From Muribaculaceae bacterium (GTDB lineage: Bacteria; Bacteroidota; Bacteroidia; Bacteroidales; Muribaculaceae), in NCBI GenBank assembly GCA_003979155.1, contig RYWL01000001.1, positions 1 to 64,000 of the forward strand: a stretch of 64,000 nucleotides of DNA. Reading direction: 5' to 3'. Position 1 is the stretch's first letter. Every line of letters starts with the position of its first letter. The notes under the pieces are model-generated. The model did not search any database, had not been told where the DNA came from, and saw only the letters and a list, made by a program, of their open reading frames with translations. The position numbers and the translations under genes are program-made. This document shows positions 18,179 through 29,100 of the stretch, piece by piece.

Positions 18179-19276
18179 TCACTTGACAAATACAGTAACA
18201 GGGTTGTTGTAAAATTTCACAAAAGACTGACACGAGGGGTGTCCGGCGTAGGGCGCATAGAAATGCTGCGGTTTGTCGTGCGCGTTGCGCCACACGGTGA
18301 CGTAGCTCACCGGCACTGCCGACAAAATGGGAAGCAGGCACTCAGTGTACCAGTCGGGCACCGAAACAGATTCGCAGCCGGTCTCGGTAAACGCTGCTAT
18401 CTTGCCGCGGCGTGCGGCTTCGCGGGTAGCGAAACCGAGTGTGTTGAGAGCATCGCGGAAATATGCCGGAGTGCCCTCAACACCGCCGAAATGATATATA
18501 TCCGCACCGAGTATGTCTACATACTCATCGCCGGGATAACGCTCCATATACTTCTCCGGGCTGTCGCAGCGGTCGGGCGAGTAGGCCCACAGAACATTGT
18601 CGACACCCTTGGCATCAAAGCGGCCGCGGGTAATTTTCCACAGCTCTTTGTAGTCGTCGACGCTGCTGTTTGCGATACCCCACCAGAACCAGCCTCCGGT
18701 GTGCTCGTGCCACGGTCGGAAAATCACTGCCACAGGCTCGCCGTCGCTGTTTTTTAGCGACAAGAAAAAGTCGGCTACAGCATCGAGGCTCTTCTCAAGA
18801 GCCGCACGGCCCTCGGGAGTATGTACCAGCGCGCTCACCGATGCCGTGTCGGCAGTCCCCCACGAATCCACATTGGTCAACGGATGGCGCAGGTGCCAGC
18901 TGAAGGAGTTGACACCGCCGCGCGCATCCTGTGCCAGGATTTCGCGCTTCATGCGGTCGAAGGGAACGCTGTCGAGGTTGGCGGCATCGCCGTTTTCGAG
19001 TCCGCCGAGGTCCCAGTTCATTACGGCCGGGTAGGCACCGCACACTTCGAGAACGTCGGAGCGGCCCTCGTCGCCGTTCCACGAGTGACCGTATACTGGG
19101 TCATCGTGGTGTCCGAAAAGCACATGGCCTTCGGCAGCGGCTGTTTCAAGACGGGCACGGAGATTTTCTGCGGGAGTGGAAGCGGCCTGTCCCTGCTCTG
19201 CAGGAGCCTGCTTCGCACACGACACGGCAAGCATAGATGCGGCAGCCATTGCGATTGCTGTTGCAGTGATTTTCAT
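18179..19276 (-). CDS. GH26 endo-beta-1,4-mannanase, lipoprotein
   Basis: About 365 residues from the ATG at 19276; the frame continues upstream only to a TTG. MKITATAIAMAAASMLAVSC is a lipoprotein signal with lipobox LAVSC, so the enzyme is membrane-anchored in the periplasm or on the surface. The single GH26 domain shows HVLFGHHDDPVYG at the start, the acid/base Glu in RPWHEHTGGWFWWG near 193, and the nucleophile Glu in AAFTETGCES near 294. In the Bacteroides fragilis pathway a GH26 enzyme releases mannobiose. This shorter enzyme without extra domains sits directly upstream of GH130 and is the likely mannobiose-producing enzyme. Confidence 0.93.
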   Translation of the reverse strand: MKITATAIAMAAASMLAVSCAKQAPAEQGQAASTPAENLRARLETAAAEGHVLFGHHDDPVYGHSWNGDEGRSDVLEVCGAYPAVMNWDLGGLENGDAANLDSVPFDRMKREILAQDARGGVNSFSWHLRHPLTNVDSWGTADTASVSALVHTPEGRAALEKSLDAVADFFLSLKNSDGEPVAVIFRPWHEHTGGWFWWGIANSSVDDYKELWKITRGRFDAKGVDNVLWAYSPDRCDSPEKYMERYPGDEYVDILGADIYHFGGVEGTPAYFRDALNTLGFATREAARRGKIAAFTETGCESVSVPDWYTECLLPILSAVPVSYVTVWRNAHDKPQHFYAPYAGHPSCQSFVKFYNNPVTVFVK

Positions 19277-19293
19277 ATTGTGACAGTGCAAGT

Positions 19294-20736
19294 TTATTTG
19301 AGCGACGGCATAGCGTCGCGGTTGATTACATAAGGACTTTCGAGAACAGCCTTGACAGACTCGGCTGTATTGCCGAAACCGTCGGTAGTATCGCCCGAAA
19401 TATGCTGATTATAGGTATACCAGAGGTTGAACCACGACCATGTGGCACCGGCAGTGAAACATTTGTCGGGATTCTGAATACGGCCTGTCTCCGAAATGGT
19501 TACAAGGCGTTTTCCTTCTGTCATGGCAACAAGTGCGTTGTAAACATCTTTCTGAGCGCTGTCGTCATCGGCATAGATGTCTACGCCCACAATATCGACC
19601 TTGTCGTTGCCCGGATAAGAAGCGGCCATACGGTCTTCGTAGCCGGCCTCGCATTGTGCGGTCCATACCCAGATGAGATTGTTGAGACCATGATGATTTA
19701 CAAGACGGTCGTAGAGGAGCTCCCAGAGTTGCTTGGTGTATTCGTCGCCATAGCGGCCCCACCAGAACCATGCGCCATTGTATTTGTAGCTGCCGGCAGC
19801 CTCGTGGAGCGGACGCCAGAGCACGGGAATATTTTCGGCTTGGAGCAGTTTGAGATAGCCGGCCACTTTGTCGATGTCGGCCATGATGCATTCGTTCTGC
19901 CATGTGCCATCTTTGAGTGCTTCGCGAATATCAAATTCGGTGCCCGAACCGCCGTTTTCGGCCTTGATTGACGAATCATACTTATTCACATCCTTGGCAT
20001 CGTAGGCAGCCTTGTCGGTAGGCACACGCCAGTGCCACATATACGATACAAGACCGTTTGCATTCCACTGAGTCTTGGCAGGAGTGATGTCGGAGTAGTC
20101 AATCCAGTTCTGACCGCTTTCGGGCAGGTGGATGAAATCGTATCCTATGATAGCCACATCCTTGCCCGACACAGATTTAACCCAGCCGGGGAAGTCGTTG
20201 TTGTTGTTCACATTGGCCATGGCTCCCGAGAGAATCTTCTTACCGTTCTGCTCGATGAGGAAGTTGTATACATTCTTGGCCTGCGCTGTGGCATTGGCGT
20301 TCACAAGAGGAAGTATATCGGAGGGTTTAATCTCCACTGCACCCGAAGTTGTGAATTTAATGGTCATAGCGTCGGCAAAGCGAGCGCCGTTGATGTGTGC
20401 CACGCAGTTTGCCGGCACAAAGAGTTCGTAGGAGTTTCCGGGCTTGAGCGACACTTTCACCGACACAGTATTTTGTTCGAAAGTCGATGTCTGTGCCTCA
20501 CCGTTGAGGGTGATAGGGCTCGCATTGTTTACAGCCACGGGATGACTGTAGTTGAGTGTGACAACACTGAGTTCGGGGCTTACTTCCGCTCCGTCTTCCA
20601 CGCTCACCGACTCGCACACGAAGGGCTTCGAAGTGTCTGCGCCGGTAGGAGTATCATCCTCGCCGCAGGCTGTAAATGCACCGGCAAGCGCCACAGAGGC
20701 AATTATGGGGAGTATCTTGTTATATAGCTTTTTCAT
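19294..20736 (-). CDS. GH26 endo-beta-mannanase with N-terminal Ig-like domain, lipoprotein
   Basis: A 480-residue lipoprotein (signal ending GAFTAC). Residues about 30-135 form an SbsA-type Ig-like domain (VSVEDGAEVSPELSVVTLNYSHPV), probably a spacer from the membrane. The GH26 barrel follows, with HWRVP in the substrate cleft, the acid/base Glu in RPLHEAAGSYKYNGAWFWWG near 310 and the nucleophile Glu in TISETGRI near 413. The spacer and the position directly after the SGBP genes suggest a surface endo-mannanase, with the shorter GH26 acting afterwards on oligomers. That division of labour is inferred. The gap to the next GH26 start is 17 nt. Confidence 0.93.
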   Translation of the reverse strand: MKKLYNKILPIIASVALAGAFTACGEDDTPTGADTSKPFVCESVSVEDGAEVSPELSVVTLNYSHPVAVNNASPITLNGEAQTSTFEQNTVSVKVSLKPGNSYELFVPANCVAHINGARFADAMTIKFTTSGAVEIKPSDILPLVNANATAQAKNVYNFLIEQNGKKILSGAMANVNNNNDFPGWVKSVSGKDVAIIGYDFIHLPESGQNWIDYSDITPAKTQWNANGLVSYMWHWRVPTDKAAYDAKDVNKYDSSIKAENGGSGTEFDIREALKDGTWQNECIMADIDKVAGYLKLLQAENIPVLWRPLHEAAGSYKYNGAWFWWGRYGDEYTKQLWELLYDRLVNHHGLNNLIWVWTAQCEAGYEDRMAASYPGNDKVDIVGVDIYADDDSAQKDVYNALVAMTEGKRLVTISETGRIQNPDKCFTAGATWSWFNLWYTYNQHISGDTTDGFGNTAESVKAVLESPYVINRDAMPSLK

Positions 20737-20784
20737 TTGTACTTATATCGTAAAAAAACCTTAGAAATTGTACCGCTCGGAAAA

Positions 20785-23064
20785 CTATTCTATTGTTACT
20801 TGTGTAAGGGTAAAATTAGCACCTGTTATTATAAGACCTCCATTGGCAACGAGATCGTCGAGAGTTGTCTGGTCGAGTACTACTTCGAACGGGCTCGAAG
20901 GTGTGTCGTATTGTGCGGGGATTGAGCCGCCGATATTGCCCCAGCCGTCGCCATGACGCAGCGACAGGCAATACCATGAGTCGGACAAATCGGTCTGGTT
21001 GAGGTAGAGACGCAGTTTCTGTCCGGCCTTTACGGTCGACCAGTCATAGCCGCCCCATGCGAGGTCCTGATTGCCGCTCCAGTTGCCGCTGTCCCACGAG
21101 CCGCTCCAGATTACAGTCTCGAGAGACAGCTCCCATTCAATTGTAATCTTGTTCACGGTGCAGTTCTTGCCCTGTACAATGATTGCACAGTCCGACCAAC
21201 CGTCCTCGTTGGAGAATGCGGCCAAGGCTTCGGCAGTGAGAACTAATTCTGTAGAGGTAGCTCCGTCGACCGGTGAGAGGGTTGTAAACTCAGCCCATGA
21301 GCAATCGTTAATCTGAAGCTGGGTGTCGTTTGCGGGCTCTATGTAGAACACAAGCTTAGCACCTTCGGGAACATCGGCGAGCTGCTCATGTGTCAGACGG
21401 ATACGTGGGTCGTCCCAGTTGCCTATTGTAATAGGAGTCGAGAGGAGCACACGCTCCTGATGTGTCGAGGGAACTACATCGTAGGTATAGCTGATTTCGC
21501 CGTTATCCGACACGAGAGTAATCACAGTGCCATTGCCGCAGTTGCCGGGCAGAGTCAGGTAGAGATTGCCGTTGTTTATGATGTGGCTTACAGTAGCGCC
21601 GTTTACCTTCACCTCAACGAGATGGTCGGCATTTTTGATTTCGGCAAGGAAGAGACCGTAGGCAGTGAGTTCACCTTCGGGGTCAGTAGCGATAAACGCG
21701 CATTCCGGCGACTGCACAGTGAGTTCTGCAGTGGTTACAGTCTCGCCGTTGGCCATGCCAATGGTGAGAGCGCCGCTGACAGCTGTGGCAGGCACTTCAA
21801 CGGTGCACTCCGTAGCCGTAGCGTTGAATTTATCAACGGGCGCCGCGCCGGGGAATTCAATCGAAGTGATGAGGTCGAAATTACGGCCGAATAATTTTAC
21901 ATTGGAGGCCGCAGCGACTGTCGGCTGTTCGAATCCGGTCACTTCGGGCTTGGCTGTGACGAGAGCTACTTCGGCAGTCTTGCCACTCTTGAGATTGAGC
22001 ACGGCATTGCCGCTCTGGGCCATGGCAGGGAATTCCACTTTAAGCTGTGTGGATTTGATTTCCGAAGGCTCAACGGCTTCGTCGACATTGGGGAAGCTGA
22101 TGCTTGTAACCTGGTCGATATTCACACCCGAAATGGTGATTACATCGCCGCCGCGAATACCGTCGGCAGGACTTGCCACAAGCTCGGCAGGCACAGCCAT
22201 GCCAATGTTGGCGATGGCCACTTTCACACCCGAGGCCGAAACGGCTACAATGGCGCCGTCGCTACAGTTGTCGGGAAGTGTAAATGAGATAGAGCCCTTG
22301 TCGGCATCGTAGGAGAATTCGACACTTGAGCCATCGGGCATCACAACTTCGCGGATGAGGTCGAAGTCGTTGCCTTTCACAGTGACTGCGTCGCCTGCCT
22401 TGGCATTGCTGAGGTCGAGAGGGGCGCTCACCGACGGAAGCACGATTTCAATCTCCTGTTCGCTCTTGATTGTGTTGGGAACTTCCTTGGCATCGGATAT
22501 TATGATTGTGCCGCTTACAGCCTCTTCGGGCACGACAACGACAATCTGTCCTCTATCGTGAGCCTTGAAGTCGGCGGCAAATACATTGACACTGTCGGTG
22601 AGGAACGAGAACGATACCTCTTTGATGAGATTGAGATACTCTCCCTTGATAGTGAGCTGTGCGCCGGGCTTTACTGTAGCCGGGGTAATGCTCTCTATCG
22701 AGATGGGCTCGGAGTATGTGAGCATCGACTTTGTCTCGAGCAGGCCGCCGGCATAATGGAGCTGCACGTGGCCTGGCTCGGCTGTCTGAGGCACGGTGAC
22801 ACGGATTTCTTCAGATGAAATTACCGTAATGTCGGTGATATCGTCGCATCCGGGAATGCTCACCTTCAATATCTGGTCGAGACCGCTGCCAAGGAAGCGC
22901 AGCTCGCCGCCACGAGCCACAGGGCTCGGGCCGAAACTGTTGAGATTCACACCCCCGATATATTGGTTGGTGTCGAAGTCTTCGTTATCGCATGCGGTGA
23001 ACACCGGCGTTGCCAGAGCCATCGCCAGGGCCAGAAGGCCCGTATATTTGAAAATTGATTTCAT
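20785..23064 (-). CDS. Multi-IPT/TIG surface glycan-binding lipoprotein
   Basis: A 759-residue lipoprotein (lipobox VFTAC). After a short linker it carries about six tandem IPT/TIG-like domains, each opening with a motif such as FGPSPVARGGELRFLGSGLD, ITPATVKPGAQLTIKGEYL or SPADGIRGGDVITISGVNID. The C-terminal ~250 residues differ: they are rich in Trp and Tyr (WSGSWDSGNWSGNQDLAWGG, SDSWYCLSLRHGDGWGN) and contain two similar halves like carbohydrate-binding modules. In SusCD loci such proteins act as surface glycan-binding proteins, with TIG domains as an extended arm and the terminal module binding the polymer. Mannan is the inferred ligand. It is much longer than the usual SGBP, with more arm domains. 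Confidence 0.85.
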   Translation of the reverse strand: MKSIFKYTGLLALAMALATPVFTACDNEDFDTNQYIGGVNLNSFGPSPVARGGELRFLGSGLDQILKVSIPGCDDITDITVISSEEIRVTVPQTAEPGHVQLHYAGGLLETKSMLTYSEPISIESITPATVKPGAQLTIKGEYLNLIKEVSFSFLTDSVNVFAADFKAHDRGQIVVVVPEEAVSGTIIISDAKEVPNTIKSEQEIEIVLPSVSAPLDLSNAKAGDAVTVKGNDFDLIREVVMPDGSSVEFSYDADKGSISFTLPDNCSDGAIVAVSASGVKVAIANIGMAVPAELVASPADGIRGGDVITISGVNIDQVTSISFPNVDEAVEPSEIKSTQLKVEFPAMAQSGNAVLNLKSGKTAEVALVTAKPEVTGFEQPTVAAASNVKLFGRNFDLITSIEFPGAAPVDKFNATATECTVEVPATAVSGALTIGMANGETVTTAELTVQSPECAFIATDPEGELTAYGLFLAEIKNADHLVEVKVNGATVSHIINNGNLYLTLPGNCGNGTVITLVSDNGEISYTYDVVPSTHQERVLLSTPITIGNWDDPRIRLTHEQLADVPEGAKLVFYIEPANDTQLQINDCSWAEFTTLSPVDGATSTELVLTAEALAAFSNEDGWSDCAIIVQGKNCTVNKITIEWELSLETVIWSGSWDSGNWSGNQDLAWGGYDWSTVKAGQKLRLYLNQTDLSDSWYCLSLRHGDGWGNIGGSIPAQYDTPSSPFEVVLDQTTLDDLVANGGLIITGANFTLTQVTIE

Positions 23065-23071
23065 GTTTCAG

Positions 23072-24385
23072 TTAGTTTTTTACCGCACGGATGTTGTCAA
23101 TTTTGATAAGAGGAGTGCAATCGACTCCGGTCTTGCCACCGGACCAGATATACATCTGGAATGCCGCGAAATCTTTCTCCGATGCATAGAATGCCGAGGC
23201 GCCCTTGCCATCCTTGTCGTACACGAAGTCCTTAATGGGTAAGCTCACAGTAACCCATTTGCCGTCGGTATGATATGCCTCTGTCTCGCTCCAGGGAGTC
23301 CACAGGCCATGATTCCAGCCACCTTCCTGGAAGAATGTGTTGTTCGGGGCTGCAACAGCATCTCCATAGATATCGGTGCCGCCGTTGCCTGTAGTCACCT
23401 TGTCAGTGCCCGCGAATATGAGTTGCATTGCGCCCGCCTGCCATGCGCCGGAAGCAGGAATACAAATTTCAAACTTGAGGCTCATGTTGTTGTAGTCCTT
23501 GAAGTCTACGATATCAAACAGACGTGCACCATCGGTGTAGTCGGTGGGAGTGTTCCATGTGCCGGGCCAATATTCAAAGGAGAAATCGTTATCGTTCCAG
23601 TCGGCCGCGGCATTGAGCACTGTCGCGCCATCGCCGAGAACCATGTAGTTGCCGCTGATGCCGGTGCCGTCGTTCTCTATCGGACGTGCATGCCAGCCGT
23701 GGTTGCCCAGACCGGTGAGACCATCGAAGTCGAACATCATGCCGCGGGTGTCAAGATAGTTGAACGAGCTCTCGTTGTTGCCGTAGATAGTTGTCACCTT
23801 CACCGGACCCTCGGTAGCGCCCTCGGGCACCACTACTTCGACAGCGTCCTGTGCAATGCTGTTGACCTTCGCAGGGATGCCGTTGAAGTCTACAGTAAGA
23901 GGCACATTGGGGTCGTCGGCAAAGTATGAGCCGTAGATAGTCACTGTCTCACCGGCATGTGCATATTCACAGCTCATTGACGTCACCCGGGGTGCGGGCA
24001 CAGTCACACTGAAGGGATACTGTGTCTCGATGCCGGTGGAGGTGATGAAACGGGCCATGTTTGTCACCTCGCCGGGAATGACGTTGGGAACGTCGACGAT
24101 TACGGTGTGGCTCGTCACCATGTTTGGATTGAGCTTCACCTTCTGGTCATTGAACCATACTTGCTGCACGTCGCCTAAATTATCGCCCACGAAAGCAAGG
24201 CGCGCGCCTAAGGGAGCGCTTACGAGCATAGAGTCGCTCAGGCTTACGTCGCACGGACGTGCGTATTTGATTACGGGCGCCTTGCCGCGGTCCTGTTCGG
24301 CATCGGTGTCTGAGCACGACACTACTGTCGCTGCCATTGCCAGAGAGGCCACTGCAAATGCTGTATATCGAATGATATTTTTCAT
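23072..24385 (-). CDS. IPT/TIG surface glycan-binding lipoprotein (SGBP-B type)
   Basis: A 437-residue lipoprotein (lipobox VVSC). Two or three IPT/TIG domains fill about 35-225 (FVGDNLGDVQQVWFNDQKV, SCEYAHAGETVTIYGSYF). A C-terminal ligand-binding domain follows with many exposed aromatics (GLGNHGWHARPIEND, FSFEYWPGTWNTPTDYTDG, FQEGGWNHGLWTPWSETEAY), the layout of SGBP-B proteins first described in xyloglucan loci. It starts 25 nt after susD and ends 7 nt before the larger TIG protein, so the two are co-translated partners of the SusCD complex. Beta-mannan binding is inferred from the locus enzymes. Confidence 0.88.
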   Translation of the reverse strand: MKNIIRYTAFAVASLAMAATVVSCSDTDAEQDRGKAPVIKYARPCDVSLSDSMLVSAPLGARLAFVGDNLGDVQQVWFNDQKVKLNPNMVTSHTVIVDVPNVIPGEVTNMARFITSTGIETQYPFSVTVPAPRVTSMSCEYAHAGETVTIYGSYFADDPNVPLTVDFNGIPAKVNSIAQDAVEVVVPEGATEGPVKVTTIYGNNESSFNYLDTRGMMFDFDGLTGLGNHGWHARPIENDGTGISGNYMVLGDGATVLNAAADWNDNDFSFEYWPGTWNTPTDYTDGARLFDIVDFKDYNNMSLKFEICIPASGAWQAGAMQLIFAGTDKVTTGNGGTDIYGDAVAAPNNTFFQEGGWNHGLWTPWSETEAYHTDGKWVTVSLPIKDFVYDKDGKGASAFYASEKDFAAFQMYIWSGGKTGVDCTPLIKIDNIRAVKN

Positions 24386-24410
24386 TGTCGGTATTTATTG
24401 AAGTGGTGTT

Positions 24411-26105
24411 TTATTCCTTGCCGCCAAAGTAATCTACAGGTTCTCCGGCAAGAGATGGTGAAGAGCTGCTTACAGAAGCAGGTAGCGGTGCTCTGAATGA
24501 AGCATCGGTGAGATTGATGGGGTCGTAATCGGCATACTCTGCCTTGGTCTGTACAATCACATAGCTGTTGCGGTCGTTTTCGTTGGTTATGTCGAGGTTG
24601 AGGCCCGGCATGTTGACATACTTGGCGCAGCGGTTGTAGCCTGTGCCATAGCCGTCGTTGATCATCTCGAGTGCCTTGGCGTTGCCTTCGCGATAGCGGT
24701 AACGCTGTGTGTCGAACCATGTCTGGCTCTCGAAGGCCAGCTCGCGGCGACGCTCACGGAGAAGTTCCTCGTAGGTAACGCTCGACTCCTCGCTCACACC
24801 GGCACGCTGACGCACCATATTATAGTACTTCATGGCATTTGCGTCGGAGGTGCTGCCTGCGGTGCCCATCACAGCCTCGGTATAGGTGAGATATACGTCG
24901 GCGAGACGCATCAGGTAGATGTTGTTTGCGGCGTCCTGATCAACGCCCACATTGCCGTTGCAGTCGGCAGCCTTGCCGATAACGTATTTCTTGATGTGCG
25001 CGAGCATCTCGTTTCTGTCTTCAACGGCATCGCCGTCTTCATTGCGGTTTACAAAAAGATATGTATAGCCGCCACCTGCACGGTTGAGCTGCGGATACTT
25101 GTCGCCACCGGTCATATATGTCCACTGACGGCGACGGTCGCCGGCCTCATACATTTTCTGGAGCGAGATTGTGGGGCCTTTGCCGCCACCCCAGGTCTGG
25201 TCTGCAATCAGGCTCGAACGGCTCCATGCCGCATTGCGGCTATTGCCGTATGAGTAGCCCTGAACGCCACACTGAATGGCAAGAATCGACTCGTCGCTAT
25301 TGTTTGTCTCTGCGTCGAAGAGTGTCGAGTAGTCTATTTCGGTAAGGGCGCGTGTGTTCTCTATAACAAAGAGAGCGTCGTCGGCTGCCTTGCTGTAGAG
25401 CTGGTTTCGGTCGTAGCCATAGTCGGTGTGCGATGCCATTGTCACTGCGAGCTTTGCACGCAGCGCACGGGCCTTGCGGCTTGTGAGACGGAAGGCATCG
25501 CTGTCGGTTTCGGGAAGGTTGGCTACAGCGAAATCGAGGTCGTCCATAGCGAATCGGTAGATGCTGGCCTGGGTGTTGCGGGGCAAATCGAACTTGCCCG
25601 AGGCAATCAGAGCGGAGTTATTCTCCACAATAGGCACATCGTGCCATATTTCGGCGAGCATGTAGTAGCAGTAGCCACGCATGCCGCGAGCCTCGGCAAT
25701 AGCGCGGTTCACATCGTCGGCGGTGATAGTGCCGCTGCAAACTGCCGGAATGTCGTGTATTATAGAGTTACAGAAGAGAATCACGTTGTATAGACCCTTC
25801 CAGCCCTCGTTGACATACTGGTTTACGGCAGTGTAGGTGCCGAAATACCACTGGCCTTCCTGGTCGTAGGTATAGTACATGTCGCCGTTAAGCATATCCA
25901 TCTTCCACTGGAAATTGATGTGGAAATTGGACCATGTCTTCGAAGCATAGATAGTCATGGTGGTGGAGCGGAGTGCTTCCGGATTGGTGTAGAAAGTCTC
26001 GAGCACGGGCTTGTCCACCGGGTCGATGGTGAGGAAATCGCTGCACGAGGCGAGCGATGCCGTCATCATTATGGCTAAGGCGCCGGTCTTAAATATGTTG
26101 TTCAT
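24411..26105 (-). CDS. SusD/RagB-family glycan-binding lipoprotein
   Basis: A 564-residue lipoprotein (MNNIFKTGALAIMMTASLASC) with the SusD-like sequence SDFLTIDPVDKPVLETFYTN after the lipid Cys, TPR-like helices in the N-terminal half, and the typical C-terminal RagB end with RERRRELAFESQTWFDTQRYR. SusD proteins cap the SusC channel on the cell surface and load it with oligosaccharides. The gene lies 25 nt after susC and upstream of two SGBP genes. Specificity cannot be read from the sequence, but the surrounding GH26, GH5 and GH130 genes point to beta-mannan or glucomannan oligomers. Confidence 0.95.
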   Translation of the reverse strand: MNNIFKTGALAIMMTASLASCSDFLTIDPVDKPVLETFYTNPEALRSTTMTIYASKTWSNFHINFQWKMDMLNGDMYYTYDQEGQWYFGTYTAVNQYVNEGWKGLYNVILFCNSIIHDIPAVCSGTITADDVNRAIAEARGMRGYCYYMLAEIWHDVPIVENNSALIASGKFDLPRNTQASIYRFAMDDLDFAVANLPETDSDAFRLTSRKARALRAKLAVTMASHTDYGYDRNQLYSKAADDALFVIENTRALTEIDYSTLFDAETNNSDESILAIQCGVQGYSYGNSRNAAWSRSSLIADQTWGGGKGPTISLQKMYEAGDRRRQWTYMTGGDKYPQLNRAGGGYTYLFVNRNEDGDAVEDRNEMLAHIKKYVIGKAADCNGNVGVDQDAANNIYLMRLADVYLTYTEAVMGTAGSTSDANAMKYYNMVRQRAGVSEESSVTYEELLRERRRELAFESQTWFDTQRYRYREGNAKALEMINDGYGTGYNRCAKYVNMPGLNLDITNENDRNSYVIVQTKAEYADYDPINLTDASFRAPLPASVSSSSPSLAGEPVDYFGGKE

Positions 26106-26130
26106 GTGGATATATCGTTACAGATAGTTT

Positions 26131-29100
26131 TTAGAAAGCAAGGTTTACACCCAGAGTGTAAGTACGCGGTGTGGGATAACGGCCGCGATCTATGTTCTGG
26201 AGAAGGGTGCTCTGATTGAAAGCGCCGATTTCGGGGTCGTAACCCGAGTACTTGGTGAATGTATACACGTTCTGCACGTTGAAGTATACTTTGGCGTTCT
26301 GGAGGAAAACTGTTTTTGCCCAGTTCTTCGGCAGGGTGTAGCTGAGCGAAATATTCTGAATACGCAGATATGTTGCGTCTTCAATCCAGCGGTCGCTCAT
26401 ACGGTTGTTCTGGTTGCCGTCGAGGTTGGAGAAACGCGGCATGTCGTTTTTACCTCCGCTGTAGGCATAGTTGCCGATAACATCACCCAGAGCAGGGTCA
26501 ATCATATAAGGACGGGCACGGTCGAGTACGCTCACAGCCTGGTTGTCCCATATCGAGCGGAGACCTTCGACCACGTAGCGCGACCAGTTTAAGATGTCGC
26601 CGCCAATCTGACCGTTGAGACCGATATTGAGTTCGAAGTTTTTGTATGTGAGAGTGTTTGTGAAACCAAAGGTGACATCGGGATTGGGGTCGCCGATTAT
26701 TGTCTGGTCGGCTTCATTGATTATACCGTCGCCGTTGCGGTCCTTGAACTTGATGTCGCCTACCCAAACACCCGAAGTCTTGTCGATACGGTTGTCGTAG
26801 GGAAGCGAGCTGCCTGTCTGTGTGGCATGCCCTACGATGTCGGCCTCATTCTTGAAGAGACCTTCTGTCTCATAGCCGTAGAAGACACCCATTGCCTCGC
26901 CGGCTTTGAACATTGTTGCGCTCTGGAAGGGAGCATACCAGTCGACTTTACCATAGATAATCTGGTCGTTGTCGTTGAGCGATACAATCTTGTTGCGGTT
27001 GTGCGAGAGTGTGAGCGACGACTGCCATGTGAAGTTGTTGTTCACAACCGGGCGTGCCGTAATCTGCAGGTCGACACCGGTATTGCGAGTCTTGCCCACA
27101 TTTGCATAAGGAGGAGCGATAGAGCCATATACATCGTCGCCCGACGGGCCGATAAAGCTGGGCACGAACATCTGCATGAGCAGGTCGGAGGTCTCTTTGC
27201 GATAGAAGTCGAGAGTTACTTCGAGGCGGTTGTTGAACGATGCGTAGTCGAGACCGACATTGTATTGCTGCGAAGCCTCCCATTTGAGATCGGGGTTAGA
27301 GAGGTTCTGAGGAATATAAGCGGTGCCATTGGGCGTAAGAACGGTCTGCAGGGCAGAGCCGTAGCGGTAAGTATCGATATTGGAGTTACCTACCATACCG
27401 AAGCCGAGGCGGAGCTTGAGGTTGTTGAGCCACGAGGCCGACTGGAGGAATTTTTCCTGGTTAATACGCCATGCGAGAGCTACCGAGGGGAATGTACCCC
27501 ACTTGTGGTTCGAACCGAATTTGCTTGAGCCATCGCGACGCACGGTAGCGGTAAGAAGATAACGGTAATCGAAGGCGTAGTTCACACGGGCAAAGACAGA
27601 AGCGGTGCTCTGTGCATCTTTCCAGCCGGTGTTGCTTTTAAATGTGCCGTCTTCACCCATTACGTGAATGTAGTCGGTGGAGAAGTTCTCTTTGATAATC
27701 ATAGTGCCGTCCCACGACGATTTCGAAGCTTCGAAACCGGCCATTACGGTAAGGTCGTGCTTGTCGGCAAAAGTCTGGCGGTAGGTGATGTAATCTTTCT
27801 GCATCCAATACCACGAGTGCTCTTCGCGCTGCATCATCTTGTTGACATCGTTGCTTACAAGAGTGCCGAACTGATAGCGCGGGAGGAACGATTTGTTCTG
27901 GTTCTCAGACGAGTCAAAGGCATATTCAGCCCTGAAATTGAAGTGCTTGAGGAAGTCGACACTTCCATAGAAGCTACCGGTGATTTTCTCACGCAGAAGG
28001 GTGTTGTTGGTTATAAGAGCGAGCGCAACGGGGTTCCACTGCGAAGCGCCGTTCACATTGTCGGGACCGGCCCAGTTGCCATCGAAGTCATACACGGGCA
28101 CTGTGGGCATCATGCCGATAGCCTGCATGATTACACCGTCCGAACCGTCATTTCGGGTAATTGTCTCGTCGGTACGGGTATAGGCAAGCGAGCCGCCCAC
28201 CTTGAGCCATTTGGTAAAGTTGTTGTCAATATTGAATCGCGTATTGAAGCGGGAGAAGTCCGAACCGATGATGATACCATCCTGTTGCATCCAGCCGGCG
28301 CTCATGGCATAAACGGTCTTTTCGTTACCGCCGGTAACACCAACCTGGTGCGACTGCATCAGTGCGGTGCGGAAAATTTCATCCTGCCAGTCGGTACCCT
28401 TGCCGAGAAGCGAGATGTCGCTGTAGGTCTTGTCGTAGTTCGACTCATTGAGAATGCCATCTTCGAAGAGTTCGGTCTGATACTGTGCATACTGGCGAAG
28501 GTTCATCATGTCGAGGCGCTTGGCAGTCTGCTGCCATGCCACGTAGCCGTCGTAAGTCACATTTGAATGACCGGCTTCACCGCGACGGGTTGTAACGAGC
28601 ACAACACCGTTGGCACCGGCAGCACCGTAGATAGCACAAGCTGAGGCGTCTTTAAGCACGTCGATGCTCACGATGTCGCTCGGAGCGATTGACGCGAGAG
28701 GATTGACTGTGGTCTGGCCATCGCTACCCTGAGCCCATGCAAAACCGCCGATTGACGAGTTTGAGGTATTCATAGGCACACCGTCGATAATGTAAAGAGG
28801 TTCGTTCGACGAGTTGAGCGAACTCGCACCGCGGATACGGATTGAAGTAGCACCGCCGGGAGCACCGGAGTTCTGAGTCACCTGCACACCGGCCACCTTG
28901 CCCTGAAGCATCTGGTCGGCGTTAGTGACGATTGTCTGAGCCATTTGGTCGCGCGACAGCGAAGCCACCGAACCGGTGATATCGCTCTTACGCTGTGTAC
29001 CATAACCTACAACGACAACTTCGTCGAGAGTCTGGGAGTCTTCGTTAAGTTCAACAGTCACATCAGTGCGGCCGTCGAGTTTTACTTCTTTAGTGGTGTA

